Source of the DNA: Mycobacterium sp. BK086
Lineage (GTDB): Bacteria; Actinomycetota; Actinomycetes; Mycobacteriales; Mycobacteriaceae
Assembly (NCBI GenBank): GCA_004362315.1
Contig: SNWL01000004.1
Location: forward strand, 124,001 to 188,000
Reading direction: 5' to 3'
Length of the DNA stretch: 64,000 nt
In this document: in pieces, positions 24,555-33,512 of the stretch
Position numbering within the stretch: the first letter of the stretch is position 1
How the letters are laid out: each line of letters opens with the position of its first letter
The notes under the pieces: generated by a model
Database searches by the model: none
Seen by the model: the letters and a program-made list of their open reading frames with translations, nothing else
Told to the model about the DNA's origin: nothing
Program-made: the position numbers and the translations under genes

Positions 24555-25719
24555 TGATGACGGCGCCGCCCTGACCGCCGCCGGCGCACATCGCCGCGAC
24601 ACCGATGCCGCCGCCGCGACGACGCAGCTCGTAGATCAGGGTGGTGATCATCCGGGCGCCGGACGCCGCGATGGGGTGGCCCAGGCTGCAACCGCTGCCG
24701 GAGAAGTTCACCAGCTCCTCGTCGATGCCGTACTCCTTGCACGCCGCGATCGGCACCGAGGCGAAGGCCTCGTTGATTTCCCACAGCGCGACATCGGACG
24801 GCTTGAGGCCTGCCCGGTCGAGCACCTTGCCGATGACGGCGACCGCACCCAGGCCGGTGTCGCGGGCGGGCACGCCCGCGGCTCCCCACGCCTTCACGGT
24901 GGCCATGACATCGAGTCCGTTGGCCGAGGCGTAGTCGCGCTCGGTCAGGGCGACGGCGGCGGCGGCGTCGTTGGTGCCACTGCTGTTACCCGCGGTGATC
25001 GAGAAGCCCTCGATCTCCGGGTGCAGCACCTTGAGGCCGGCGAGCTTCTCGACGGTGGTGTCGCGACGGGGGTGCTCGTCGACGGAGAACTCGGTGACCG
25101 AGCCGTCGAACTGCTCCACCTTCAGCGGGATGATCTCGTCGGCGAACTTGCCCGCGTCCTGGGCGGCGACGGCACGCTGGTGTGAGCGGGCGGCCCATTC
25201 GTCGAGCTGCTCACGGGTGATGCCGTACGACTGCGCGGTGTTCCAGCCGACCGTGATCGACATGTCGCGGGCCGGTGCATCCGGGGTCTCGACGTGGATG
25301 GGCGGCAGCCAGCGCTCTTCGAACTTCAGCTCGGGGCCGGGAATGCGCTGGTTCATCAGCGGCGTCATCGACAGCGACTGCACACCACCGGCGACGAGCA
25401 CCTTCTCCATACCGGAGCCGATCTGTGCCGAGGCGTTACCGATCGCCGTCAGGCTGCCTGCGCAGTGCCGGTTGACGGCCTGGCCGGGTGCGTTCTCGAA
25501 GCCCGCGACCAGCGCGCCATAGCGAGCGAGATCGCCGCCGCCGTAGTGCGATTCGGCGATGATGATGTCGTCGATGGCGTTCGGGTCGATGCCGCCGCGG
25601 CGCACGACCTCGGGCAGCACGGCGCCGAGCAGGACCTCGGGCGGCGTGTTGACGAGCGTGCCCTTGAACGAACGACCGATCGCGGTCCGGACGGCACCAA
25701 CAATGACTGGCTCGGGCAT
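24544..25719 (-). CDS. Acetyl-CoA acetyltransferase (thiolase), complete active site
   Basis: A 391-residue thiolase for the last step of beta-oxidation, cleaving a 3-ketoacyl-CoA with CoA. All catalytic residues are present: nucleophile C86 (NRHCAGSL), H348 (GHPIAASG) and C378 (CAGGGQG). It is therefore a real thiolase, unlike the protein at 5549. It is transcribed alone, converging on the TetR gene, with an ACTGTA site 44 bp upstream of its ATG. The crotonase/GntR/thioesterase operon ends 72 bp upstream on the same strand, so partial read-through is possible. Confidence 0.93.
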   Translation of the reverse strand: MPEPVIVGAVRTAIGRSFKGTLVNTPPEVLLGAVLPEVVRRGGIDPNAIDDIIIAESHYGGGDLARYGALVAGFENAPGQAVNRHCAGSLTAIGNASAQIGSGMEKVLVAGGVQSLSMTPLMNQRIPGPELKFEERWLPPIHVETPDAPARDMSITVGWNTAQSYGITREQLDEWAARSHQRAVAAQDAGKFADEIIPLKVEQFDGSVTEFSVDEHPRRDTTVEKLAGLKVLHPEIEGFSITAGNSSGTNDAAAAVALTERDYASANGLDVMATVKAWGAAGVPARDTGLGAVAVIGKVLDRAGLKPSDVALWEINEAFASVPIAACKEYGIDEELVNFSGSGCSLGHPIAASGARMITTLIYELRRRGGGIGVAAMCAGGGQGGAVIIEV

Positions 25720-25762
25720 TACGACCTCACTTCGACGTTGAGACGTTACAAAAGTAGCAGGA

Positions 25763-25779
25763 ACTGTAGCGCTGACGGT
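25763..25779. promoter_or_regulatory. ACTGTA-type operator, site 5
   Basis: ACTGTAG-CGC-TGACGGT in the 72-bp gap upstream of the thiolase start at 25719. The left half matches the motif in six of seven positions and the right half in five. Confidence 0.5.
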
Positions 25780-25791
25780 AAGTGGTCCGCG

Positions 25792-26661
25792 TCACTCCGG
25801 TTCGGGCACGTGGAAATGCTCGTCTCGCAGTCGGAACGCCTCCTTGGTTCCGACCTGCGCCCGGGTCTTGACGAAATTGAACTCCCCCGGCGAGAACTGC
25901 AGGTTGGTGCCGTACGCATGGAAGATGTAGCTGGCCACCTCTTCGCCCTGATAGGCCTGGCTCTGCTCAACTAAGCGGAAAGCTTCTTTGGCGATGACGA
26001 CGCCGTCGGCGGGCATCTTGGCCGTCTTCTCCGCCCAGTACTGCGCCCGTGCGGTCACCTTCTGAGCATCGCAGGTGTCGGTGAAGACGCCGAGGTGCTC
26101 GACGTCCCCCGCGGTGATGATGTCGCCGGTCAGCAGCATGCGCCGGGCCAGCACCGGGCCGAGCCGGTGGAAGAACATGTGCAGGCTGCCCAGCGCGGGC
26201 CCGAGGAATCGAGTGGCCGGCATCCCGATCTTGGTGTCGCGCGCGATAACTGAGATGTCAGCCATCAGCGCCATCTCAAATCCACCGCCGAGCGCGTACC
26301 CGTTGATCTCCGCAACAGTGACCTTCGGAAAGCCCATCAGGTTGTGATAGAAGCCGAATGACTTGCGGTCCACCGTCAGTCGACGACGCTGACTGGGGCG
26401 GCGTTTGGCCTGTTCTTCGGACTTGTCGCCGTACCAGCCGTACGCGTTGTTCATATTCGCCCCCGTGGAGAACACGCCCTCGACGCCGCGCAACAGCACG
26501 ACGGTGAGGTCGTCGTCCTCGGCCACCACATCGAGGTACCGACCCACGGTCTCGCGCATGGCCGCGTCGTAGGAGTTGCGCTGGGCGGGGTTGTTCAGCG
26601 TGATCGTGGCGATCCGCTTGTCGCGGTCGACCTCGAACAACACCCGATCGTCGTCTGTCAT
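25792..26661 (-). CDS. Enoyl-CoA hydratase/isomerase family protein (crotonase)
   Basis: A 289-residue crotonase. Oxyanion-hole elements FSTGANM and GYALGGGFEMALMADI are present, but the catalytic Glu region reads GMPATRFLGPALGS, without the usual glutamates. It may therefore be an isomerase, a hydrolase or a lyase variant of the fold. The start is the ATG at 26661 after GAGGAA; an in-frame extension to 26898 overlaps the GntR gene and is not supported. It is the last gene of the thioesterase-GntR-crotonase operon, 10 bp after the GntR stop. Confidence 0.87.
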   Translation of the reverse strand: MTDDDRVLFEVDRDKRIATITLNNPAQRNSYDAAMRETVGRYLDVVAEDDDLTVVLLRGVEGVFSTGANMNNAYGWYGDKSEEQAKRRPSQRRRLTVDRKSFGFYHNLMGFPKVTVAEINGYALGGGFEMALMADISVIARDTKIGMPATRFLGPALGSLHMFFHRLGPVLARRMLLTGDIITAGDVEHLGVFTDTCDAQKVTARAQYWAEKTAKMPADGVVIAKEAFRLVEQSQAYQGEEVASYIFHAYGTNLQFSPGEFNFVKTRAQVGTKEAFRLRDEHFHVPEPE

Positions 26662-26671
26662 CGTCTTTTCC

Positions 26672-27442
26672 TCATCTGGGGTCTGCATTGGAAATGAGCT
26701 TGGCCTCAATGGTTCTGTCCCGGCCGAAGGCCAGGGTGTTGCGCCGCGCGGCGGCGAGGTGGTCCTGGGCCAGCCGCACCGCACGGTCGGCGTTGCCGTC
26801 CCGGATCGCGTCGAGCATTTTGTGGTGGTCGCGCAGGGCGGCTCGCATGGTCTTGTGTCGCATGGGGTCCGGCTCGTCGCTCCACACCGACGATTCATGT
26901 GCCGACCAGATCAGCTCCAGGGACCCGATCAGCAGGATCATCGGCTCGTTGCCGCAGCGGGAGACCAGCGCCTCGTGGAAGCGCCGGGCGTTGGGAACGT
27001 ATTGCGTGGTGTCCTCGAATTGTTCTTCCTGCCGGTCTATTTCGGCCTGCAGGTACGGAACGACCTCGGTCAGCCGGTCCTCGCGCGCGGCGCACATGCC
27101 CGCGCAGATCGGCTCGAGGTGCATCAGTGCCCCACTCACGTCGGCCGGTGTCGACGAACGCGATTGCAGCACCATGCTGATCATGTGGGCCGTGCGATCG
27201 GCCGAGGGCAGGTGCACGACAGCGCCGCCCATGTTGCCGCGGCGCACCGACACCAAGCCGTCGATCTCGAGAATGTGGATCGCCTCCCGCAACGCGGGCG
27301 GGCTCACCCCGAATTCGGTGAAGAGGCTCTCCTGCGAGGGCAGCACATCACCTTCACGCAGCCGTCCGGACAGGATGTCGTCACGCAACCGGGACGCGAC
27401 GATCTCGGCGACGCGGGGCTGGCGGATGCGGGGGGTGGCCAT
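26672..27442 (-). CDS. GntR-family regulator, FadR/FCD subfamily (first)
   Basis: A 256-residue regulator with an N-terminal winged helix (about residues 10-75: REGDVLPSQESLFTEFGVSPPALREAI, key features PSQ and LREAI) and a C-terminal FCD ligand domain (about 95-235) with the His-rich metal/ligand pocket (RRFHEALV, DHHKMLDAI). FCD proteins usually sense organic acids or acyl-CoAs. I chose the ATG at 27442; a TTG at 27448 that overlaps the thioesterase stop is an alternative with AGGA closer. The gene is the second of its operon. The 22-bp palindrome at 28119-28140 before that operon has the TTGTACAA core expected for this subfamily, so autoregulation is likely. Confidence 0.9.
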   Translation of the reverse strand: MATPRIRQPRVAEIVASRLRDDILSGRLREGDVLPSQESLFTEFGVSPPALREAIHILEIDGLVSVRRGNMGGAVVHLPSADRTAHMISMVLQSRSSTPADVSGALMHLEPICAGMCAAREDRLTEVVPYLQAEIDRQEEQFEDTTQYVPNARRFHEALVSRCGNEPMILLIGSLELIWSAHESSVWSDEPDPMRHKTMRAALRDHHKMLDAIRDGNADRAVRLAQDHLAAARRNTLAFGRDRTIEAKLISNADPR

Positions 27443-27444
27443 CG

Positions 27445-28095
27445 TCAATCGGTCCTGCGCTGGCCGAACCGGCTGGCCGCCAGCCGATCCTGGTGCCTCG
27501 ACACGGTGTCGGCCTCGCCGATGCAGAGCACCTTGTCGCCCAGTACCAGCCGGGCGGTGGCGGTGATCCCGCGCTCCCCCTCGGTACGCGCGATGTCAAA
27601 AGTCAACTCGGTGTTCAGCGGGGTCGGCTTGCGGTAGCTCACGGTCAGCGACCGGGTCTCGCCGGCCCGCCCGACCGCGCAGCTGTGCTGCTGGATCACG
27701 CAGTCGAAGAACACCCCGAGAAAGCCACCGTGCACCAGGCCCGGCGGACCCTCGTACGCCACCGGGAAATTGACCCGGCCCGAGGCTGCGTCGGGGCCCA
27801 TCTGCTCGAATTGATACTCGGGGAAGCACGGGTTGTACCTGCCGATGTCGAAGGCCCGCTGCACATAGATCCGCTTCGAATCGTCATCGGTGCCCATTCG
27901 GGGCGCCGGGTCCGCAGGCAGCGCGGGCACGAGCTCACGCTCCCAGTCCGCGAACTGCGCGACCATGGCATCGACGACGGCGTGAGGCTGTTCCAGCGAC
28001 ACCATCATGGTGGTCAGCCGGCGCATCGCTGCCGCAGCCTCGACCGTCTGCGGCAGCGGCAGTTCACCGAACCGTCGGTCCTCACCGTCGCCCAT
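27445..28095 (-). CDS. PaaI-like hotdog-fold thioesterase
   Basis: A 216-residue protein. Its C-terminal half (about 95-205) is a hotdog domain with PPGLVHGGFLGVFFD, the HGG motif and following Asp of the PaaI/4HBT-II thioesterase group, and TVSYRKPTPL. The ~90-residue N-terminal part is helical and has no motif that I recognise. It should hydrolyse an acyl-CoA, either to release CoA from dead-end intermediates or to make a pathway acid. First gene of a three-gene operon; divergent from the crotonase at 28186. The promoter region holds both a GntR-type palindrome and an ACTGTA-type site. Confidence 0.87.
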   Translation of the reverse strand: MGDGEDRRFGELPLPQTVEAAAAMRRLTTMMVSLEQPHAVVDAMVAQFADWERELVPALPADPAPRMGTDDDSKRIYVQRAFDIGRYNPCFPEYQFEQMGPDAASGRVNFPVAYEGPPGLVHGGFLGVFFDCVIQQHSCAVGRAGETRSLTVSYRKPTPLNTELTFDIARTEGERGITATARLVLGDKVLCIGEADTVSRHQDRLAASRFGQRRTD

Positions 28096-28118
28096 GTGTC
28101 CCCTCGCCGACCTATCCT

Positions 28119-28140
28119 TGCTATCTTGTACAAGATAGCA
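28119..28140. promoter_or_regulatory. Perfect 22-bp palindrome, probable GntR (FCD) operator
   Basis: Arms TGCTATCTTGT and ACAAGATAGCA meet without a spacer. The core CTTGTACAAG fits the FadR/FCD-type TTGTACAA operators. It sits 24 bp upstream of the thioesterase-GntR-crotonase operon and 46 bp upstream of the divergent crotonase gene. The GntR protein at 26672-27442 is the obvious candidate ligand. Confidence 0.75.
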
Positions 28141-28142
28141 CT

Positions 28143-28159
28143 ACTGTATGGCTATCCGT
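28143..28159. promoter_or_regulatory. ACTGTA-type operator, site 6
   Basis: ACTGTAT-GGC-TATCCGT, two bases after the GntR-type palindrome and 26 bp before the GTG of the plus-strand crotonase. The right half resembles site 3 (TATCGGT). Two regulators could therefore meet at this divergent promoter. Confidence 0.55.
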
Positions 28160-28185
28160 AAAGTGGCGGAAGGGCGGATTCTTCG

Positions 28186-28998
28186 GTGGGTGACGAGGCC
28201 CAGTCGGCCGATGGTGTCGTGACGACATCACGGGACGGCGCCATACTGCACATCATGCTCGACCGCACCGGTCGGCGAAATTCACTGAGCCACAGCATGA
28301 TCGACACCCTTGTCGATGTGCTGGCCAAAGCGGCGAGCGACGACAACTTGCGCGCGGTGCATCTGCGCGGAGCGGGCTCGGACTTCTGCGCGGGCGTGGA
28401 CTGGGTGGGCTCCAACAATGCCGGCGGCCGTCCGCGCACCGGCGACCTGGTCCGCCGCATTCCACACACCGCGCACCGGGTCATCGAGCTGGTACATACC
28501 CTGCATCTGCCGGTGGTGTGCACGGTACGCGGCTGGGCCGCGGGCATGGGTGCCAACCTGGCACTGGCCGCGGACTTCACCGTCGCCGCATCCGACGCCG
28601 TGTTCTGGGAGCCGTTCCTGGACAGGGGCTTCAGCCCGGACTCCGGCTCGACGTGGCTGTTGCCCCGGCTGGTGGGCATGGCCCGCGCCAAGGAGATGCT
28701 GCTGCTCGGCGAGAAGGTCGATGGCGCGACGGCAGCACAGTGGGGCCTGATCCATCGCGCTGCCGACGACGCCGATCTCGACGCCACCGTCGCCGCCCTG
28801 CTGGAGAAGCTGGCGTCGGGTCCGACCGTGGCGATCGGCCTGGCCAAGCAGGCGATCAACCACAGCCAGCACGCCACCCTGAACCAGGCCATGATGCAGG
28901 AACTCTTTAACCTCGAACTATCCTGCCGGACATCCGATTTCAAAGAGGGACTGGCGGCGTTCCGGGAACGCCGCGCCCCCGACTTCACCGGTCGTTGA
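28186..28998 (+). CDS. Enoyl-CoA hydratase/isomerase family protein (crotonase)
   Basis: A 270-residue crotonase that begins the seven-gene plus-strand operon reaching 35599. DFCAGVDW and GWAAGMGANLALAADF form the oxyanion hole. The catalytic stretch reads FLDRGFSPDSGSTWLLPRLVG, with Asp where many hydratases have the second Glu, a pattern common in mycobacterial EchA proteins. GTG start at 28186. It should act on an enoyl-CoA of the pathway; hydratase versus isomerase cannot be decided. Confidence 0.9.
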   Translation: MGDEAQSADGVVTTSRDGAILHIMLDRTGRRNSLSHSMIDTLVDVLAKAASDDNLRAVHLRGAGSDFCAGVDWVGSNNAGGRPRTGDLVRRIPHTAHRVIELVHTLHLPVVCTVRGWAAGMGANLALAADFTVAASDAVFWEPFLDRGFSPDSGSTWLLPRLVGMARAKEMLLLGEKVDGATAAQWGLIHRAADDADLDATVAALLEKLASGPTVAIGLAKQAINHSQHATLNQAMMQELFNLELSCRTSDFKEGLAAFRERRAPDFTGR

Positions 28999-29016
28999 GA
29001 GATGAGGGAACACACG

Positions 29017-29820
29017 ATGTCATACGACACCATCGGCTATGAGGTCGAGGGTCACACGGCCACGATCACGCTGAATCGTCCGGAAGCGCTCAATGCGCTC
29101 AGCCCGCACATGATCACCGAACTGCGGGCGGCCTACGACGAGGCGGAGAACGACGACAACATCTGGCTGCTGATCGTCACGGCGGTCGGGCGCGCATTCT
29201 GCACCGGCGCCGACGTCAAGGAGATCCCCGAAGACGGCAAGGTGATCAACGAACGGCCCTTCCTGTCCACCTACGAGCAGTGGGAGGCGCCACAGGAGGG
29301 CACCCCGCCGTTCCGGCGGATGGCCAAGCCGGTGATCGTGGCGATCAACGGAATCTGTTGTGGCGCAGGACTTGACTGGGTGACCACCGGTGACATCGTG
29401 ATCGCCTCCGAGAAGGCGACGTTCTTCGACCCGCACGTGTCGATCGGCCTCGTTGCGGGGCGCGAGATGGTGCGGCTGGCCCGGGTGCTCCCCCGCACGG
29501 TGGCCCTGCGGATGGCGATCATGGGCAAGCACGAACGGATGGACGCTCAACGCGCCTACGACTTGGGGCTGATCACGGAGATCGTCGAGCACGACCGCTT
29601 GCTCGAGCGAGCCCACGAGATCGCCGAGATCGTCACCCGCAACGCGCCGTTGGCCGTTCGGGGCACCCGGTTGGCGATCATCAAGGGCCGGGAGATCCCG
29701 ATGCACGAGGCCGAGATGCTCGCCGAGGCCTTCCGCGAGCGCAACCTGCACACCGCGGATTCGCTGGAGGGCCCCAAGGCCTTCGTCGAGAAGCGCGCCC
29801 CCGAATGGCTGTGCCGATGA
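29017..29820 (+). CDS. Enoyl-CoA hydratase/isomerase family protein (crotonase)
   Basis: A 267-residue crotonase. AFCTGADV and GICCGAGLDWVTTGDI give the oxyanion hole; the catalytic region is FFDPHVSIGLVAGREMVRL, with Glu in REM as a possible base. I chose the ATG at 29017, 7 bp after GAGGGA, over one five codons upstream. It overlaps the next crotonase (ATGA at 29817-29820), with which it shares the FFDxHVSxGLV pattern. The two are probably paralogues by tandem duplication and may form a mixed complex or act in sequence. Confidence 0.88.
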   Translation: MSYDTIGYEVEGHTATITLNRPEALNALSPHMITELRAAYDEAENDDNIWLLIVTAVGRAFCTGADVKEIPEDGKVINERPFLSTYEQWEAPQEGTPPFRRMAKPVIVAINGICCGAGLDWVTTGDIVIASEKATFFDPHVSIGLVAGREMVRLARVLPRTVALRMAIMGKHERMDAQRAYDLGLITEIVEHDRLLERAHEIAEIVTRNAPLAVRGTRLAIIKGREIPMHEAEMLAEAFRERNLHTADSLEGPKAFVEKRAPEWLCR

Positions 29821-30602
29821 CCGCCGCGTTCGAGACCATCCTTCTCGACTTCGATCGCACCGATCACGTCGCCACTATCACGCTGAACCGGCCCGATCAG
29901 CTCAACTCGTTCAATCGCACGATGTGCGAAGAGGTGGCTGCCGCCTGGCGGATCGTGAAGAACGACAACGCGATCAACGCGGTGGTGCTGCGCGCCGCGG
30001 GGGATCGGGCGTTCAGTGCCGGTCTCGACATCAAGACCCCGTACGGGCAGCCGCAGAACGTCTGGAACCACGAAGATCCGGGCGAGCTGCTCAGCCCGAA
30101 GTGGCAGAAGATGTGGAAACCCGTCGTGTGCGCGGTGCACGGCATGTGCACGGCCGGGGCGTTCTATTTCATCAACGAATCCGATGTGGTGATCTGCTCG
30201 GAAGAGGCCACGTTCTTCGATTCCCATGTCAGCGCCGGCCTGGTGTGCGCGCTCGAGCCGATCGGGCTGATGCGCAAGATCGGCCTCGGCGAGTCGCTGC
30301 GAATCGCATTGATGGGCAATGACGAACGGGTCAGCGCCGACACCGCGCTGCGGATCGGGCTGGTTTCGGAAGTCACCGCACCCGATGACCTCTGGTCGCG
30401 TGCGCACGAGATCGCCGCCACCATCGCCGCCAAACCGCCGTCGGCGACTCAGGGCACGGTCAAGGCGATCTGGGAGTCACTGGACAAGCCGTACCGGGCG
30501 GCGATGGAGCAGAACCTGATCTACACCCGGCTGGGCAATCCGCTGGGGCAGGCCGAGCTGGCCGCGCAAGAGAAGACCCGGACCACCCCTCGGGTTCGTT
30601 GA
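29817..30602 (+). CDS. Enoyl-CoA hydratase/isomerase family protein (crotonase), tandem paralogue
   Basis: A 261-residue crotonase with AFSAGLDI, GMCTAGAFYFINESDV and FFDSHVSAGLVCALEPIGL. The oxyanion loop is unusual (CTAGAFYF in place of an AGGG-type turn). The start is the ATG at 29817 inside the upstream stop; an in-frame start four codons earlier is less likely. It is followed by a synthetase whose ATG shares the last base of its stop. As in its neighbour, the base appears to be Glu in ALEP. Confidence 0.87.
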   Translation: MTAAFETILLDFDRTDHVATITLNRPDQLNSFNRTMCEEVAAAWRIVKNDNAINAVVLRAAGDRAFSAGLDIKTPYGQPQNVWNHEDPGELLSPKWQKMWKPVVCAVHGMCTAGAFYFINESDVVICSEEATFFDSHVSAGLVCALEPIGLMRKIGLGESLRIALMGNDERVSADTALRIGLVSEVTAPDDLWSRAHEIAATIAAKPPSATQGTVKAIWESLDKPYRAAMEQNLIYTRLGNPLGQAELAAQEKTRTTPRVR

Positions 30603-32053
30603 TGCATCCACTGAGCCGGCGCATCGGCGAGGTCCTCGAGCTGGACCCCGAGGCGAGGGCGATCGAGTATGAGGGCGTGTGGTTCGGCTGGGACCAGCTC
30701 GGCACACTGAGCCGTCAGATCGCCGCAACGGTGCAGCCGGGCGCCCAGGTCGGAATCCTGTTACGCAACACCCCCGCCCACGTGGCGACACTTCTGGGTG
30801 TGTTGTCAGCCGGTGCATGCGTGGTCGTCATCAACCCATCACGGGGTGACGAACGCATCCGGGCCGATATCGCCGCGCTGAACCTGCCGGTGATCATCGG
30901 AACCGCCGACGACATCACCCAGCTGGCCGAGCCCGCCGACACCACCACCGTGGTGACGATCGGCAATCTCGACGACATCCCGCAGATCCGTGCCGGCGTG
31001 CCGCGCTACCCCGGGGTCGCGACGGTGGCCGTCCGGATGCTGACCAGTGGCACCACCGGTCCGCCCAAACGGGTCGACCTCACCTACGACATGCTGGCCG
31101 TGTCGGTCATCGGTACCGACTTCACCGATACCCCCGCGCCGTCGGGGGTATCGGGCAGCGTGGCTATCGTCAACGCCCCGCTGGTCCACATCGGTGGGGT
31201 GTACCGGGTCTTGCAATGCGTCTGTGAGGCAAGGCCGTTCGTGCTGTTGCCACGCTTCGAACTGACATCGTGGGCCGAGGCGGTGCGCCGCTATCGGCCC
31301 AAGGCGGTGTCACTGGTGCCCGCCGCGTTGCGGATGGTGCTGCACTCCGATCTGGGTCCCGACGACCTCGACGGCGTACGGGCCGTCACCTCCGGCACCG
31401 CGCCGCTGTCCGCCGAGGACGCCGACGCGTTCACCGAGAAGTTCGGTATTCCGGTGTTGACGTCATACGCGGCAACGGAATTCGGTGGCGGCGTGGCCGG
31501 CTGGACCTTCGCCGACCACCGCACGTACTGGAAGTCCAAGCGAGGCAGCGTCGGCCGGGCGAGCCTGGGCGCCCAACTGCGGGTGGTGTCCGAGGACGGC
31601 ACGCCGCTGGAGCCGGACCAGCAGGGCCTGCTCGAAGTCAAGCCGGGCCAGCTCGGCCGTGATGCGGACTGGGTGCGCACCACCGACCTTGCCCGCATCG
31701 ACGCCGACGGCTTCCTGTGGATTCTCGGGCGGGCCGATCAGGCCATCATCCGCGGCGGGTTCAAGGTCCTGCCAGACGATGTGCGTGCCGCGCTGGAGAG
31801 CCACCCCGCCGTGCTGGGAGCCGCGGTGGTGGGCCGGCCGGACGAGCGTCTTGGTGACACCCCGGTCGCGATGGTCGAGCTGCGTGACAGCGGCTCGGTC
31901 GGCGATATCGAGTTGGCCGACTACCTGCGAAGCCGGTTGGCGCCGTATGAGATTCCCTCGGAGATCGCGATCGTCGAGACAATTCCGCGGACGCCGTCCG
32001 GAAAGGCCGACCTGACCGCGGTCCGGCAACACTTCTCCGGCCGTGACCGCTGA
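30602..32053 (+). CDS. AMP-forming acyl-CoA synthetase (ANL), first of a tandem trio
   Basis: A 483-residue ANL ligase. The P-loop is TSGTTGPPKRV, in which the usual Lys-Gly is Lys-Arg; the A5 region is SYAATEFGGG; the hinge has ILGRADQAIIRGG; the catalytic Lys lies in TPSGKADLT. It is shorter than the 536-residue FadD at 17266, with a compact N-terminus. ATG at 30602 overlaps the crotonase stop. The next synthetase starts 11 bp before its stop, which implies translational coupling. Which acid it activates is unknown. Confidence 0.9.
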   Translation: MHPLSRRIGEVLELDPEARAIEYEGVWFGWDQLGTLSRQIAATVQPGAQVGILLRNTPAHVATLLGVLSAGACVVVINPSRGDERIRADIAALNLPVIIGTADDITQLAEPADTTTVVTIGNLDDIPQIRAGVPRYPGVATVAVRMLTSGTTGPPKRVDLTYDMLAVSVIGTDFTDTPAPSGVSGSVAIVNAPLVHIGGVYRVLQCVCEARPFVLLPRFELTSWAEAVRRYRPKAVSLVPAALRMVLHSDLGPDDLDGVRAVTSGTAPLSAEDADAFTEKFGIPVLTSYAATEFGGGVAGWTFADHRTYWKSKRGSVGRASLGAQLRVVSEDGTPLEPDQQGLLEVKPGQLGRDADWVRTTDLARIDADGFLWILGRADQAIIRGGFKVLPDDVRAALESHPAVLGAAVVGRPDERLGDTPVAMVELRDSGSVGDIELADYLRSRLAPYEIPSEIAIVETIPRTPSGKADLTAVRQHFSGRDR

Positions 32054-33512
32054 CACCGTCGGGCAGCTGCTGCGCGAGCGGGCCACCACCCGCGGCGATC
32101 ATCTCCTGCTGGTGTGTGACACCGACCGGCTCACCTACCGCGAGGCAGAGCAGCGTTCGGCGGTGCTGGCGCGGGGACTGATCGCACTGGGAGCCGGCAA
32201 GGGTACCCACATCGGACTGCTCTACCCCAACGGCTCGGCGTTTGTGGTGGCGATGCTGGCCGCGGCGCGCATCGGCGCCGTCGTGGTCCCGTTCTCCACG
32301 TTCTCCACCGAACGCGAGCTTCGCGACCAACTCGTGCACAGCGATGCCGAGATCCTGCTGGCCACAACGTCCTTCCGTGGACACGACTACGTCGCGCGAC
32401 TCGACGGAATGACGACCCCGTGGCTGCGTCATGTGGTATTCGACAACCAGATCGCCGATACCGCCGCACCGGAGTTGGCCGCGGGTATCGAGGACGACGT
32501 CGACGGCTGCGATCCGCTGGTGATCGTGTACACCTCGGGATCCACCGGTACGCCCAAAGGGGTCGTCCACACCCACGAGGCGCTGGTCGGACATCAGCGC
32601 AACCTCAACGCGATTCGCAGACTGACCGCCGACGACAGATTGTTCTGCAATTCACCGTTCTTCTGGATCGGTGGCCTGGGCTTCGGATTGCTCGCGACGT
32701 TGGTCGCGGGTGCGACCCTGGTGTGCTCCAACGCCGACGCCGGCGCGACCCTCGACCTGCTGGAAGAGGTGCGCCCGACGATGACCAACGGATTTGCTTC
32801 CGGCATACAGCATTTGGCACGCCACGAGAGCTTCGGAGACCGGGATCTGTCGTCTATGCGGCGGGGCAACCTCTATCCCATCATGGCACCCGCCGCCCGC
32901 CCGGCCGACCCGGAATTGCGCCACAACATGCTGGGGATGACCGAGGCAGGCAGTGTCGTCCTGCTCAGCGGCGACGAGACCGACCAGCCCGAGCACCGCC
33001 GCGGGTCGTTCGGCAAGCCGGCGCCGGGGTTCGAGGCGACGATCGTCGACGGTGAGCTGTGCCTCCGGGGCCGCTATCTCATGCAGGGGTACTACAAGCG
33101 CAGCCGCGAGGAATGCTTCGACGCCGACGGCTGGTTCCACACCGGTGATCTGTTCCGGACCGACGACGACGGGTTCTTCTACTTCGTCGGCAGAAGCGGA
33201 TCAATGATCAAAACCGCCGGGGCCAATGTCTTTCCGGCAGAGGTGGAGAAGGCCATCGCCACCGTCACCGGTGGACTGGTGGCCCACGTGCTCGGACTCC
33301 CCGACCCGGGGCGCGGCCAACTCGTCGCCGCGGCGGTGCTCGTTCCCGACGGCGGCACGTTCGACGAAGCCGCCGTGCGGGACAGGCTCAAGACCGAACT
33401 CTCGTCGTACAAGATCCCCCGCCGGTTCGCCACCCTCAGGCCGGACGAGCTGCCACTGAGATCCAGCGGCAAGGTCGACCTCGCCCGGCTCGCGGCGGTG
33501 TTCGATGCCTGA
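32043..33512 (+). CDS. AMP-forming acyl-CoA synthetase (ANL), second of the trio
   Basis: A 489-residue ANL ligase. Signatures: TSGSTGTPKGVVHTH, NMLGMTEAGS, the aspartate of FHTGDLF, FVGRSGSMIKTAGANVFPAEVE and the C-terminal Lys in RSSGKVDLARL. All residues for adenylation and thioesterification appear intact. GTG start at 32043 within the previous gene. It is more similar in layout to the third synthetase than to the first (both have xFFWIGG or PFFWVGG and a GMTE motif), so a local duplication is likely. Confidence 0.9.
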   Translation: MTADTVGQLLRERATTRGDHLLLVCDTDRLTYREAEQRSAVLARGLIALGAGKGTHIGLLYPNGSAFVVAMLAAARIGAVVVPFSTFSTERELRDQLVHSDAEILLATTSFRGHDYVARLDGMTTPWLRHVVFDNQIADTAAPELAAGIEDDVDGCDPLVIVYTSGSTGTPKGVVHTHEALVGHQRNLNAIRRLTADDRLFCNSPFFWIGGLGFGLLATLVAGATLVCSNADAGATLDLLEEVRPTMTNGFASGIQHLARHESFGDRDLSSMRRGNLYPIMAPAARPADPELRHNMLGMTEAGSVVLLSGDETDQPEHRRGSFGKPAPGFEATIVDGELCLRGRYLMQGYYKRSREECFDADGWFHTGDLFRTDDDGFFYFVGRSGSMIKTAGANVFPAEVEKAIATVTGGLVAHVLGLPDPGRGQLVAAAVLVPDGGTFDEAAVRDRLKTELSSYKIPRRFATLRPDELPLRSSGKVDLARLAAVFDA

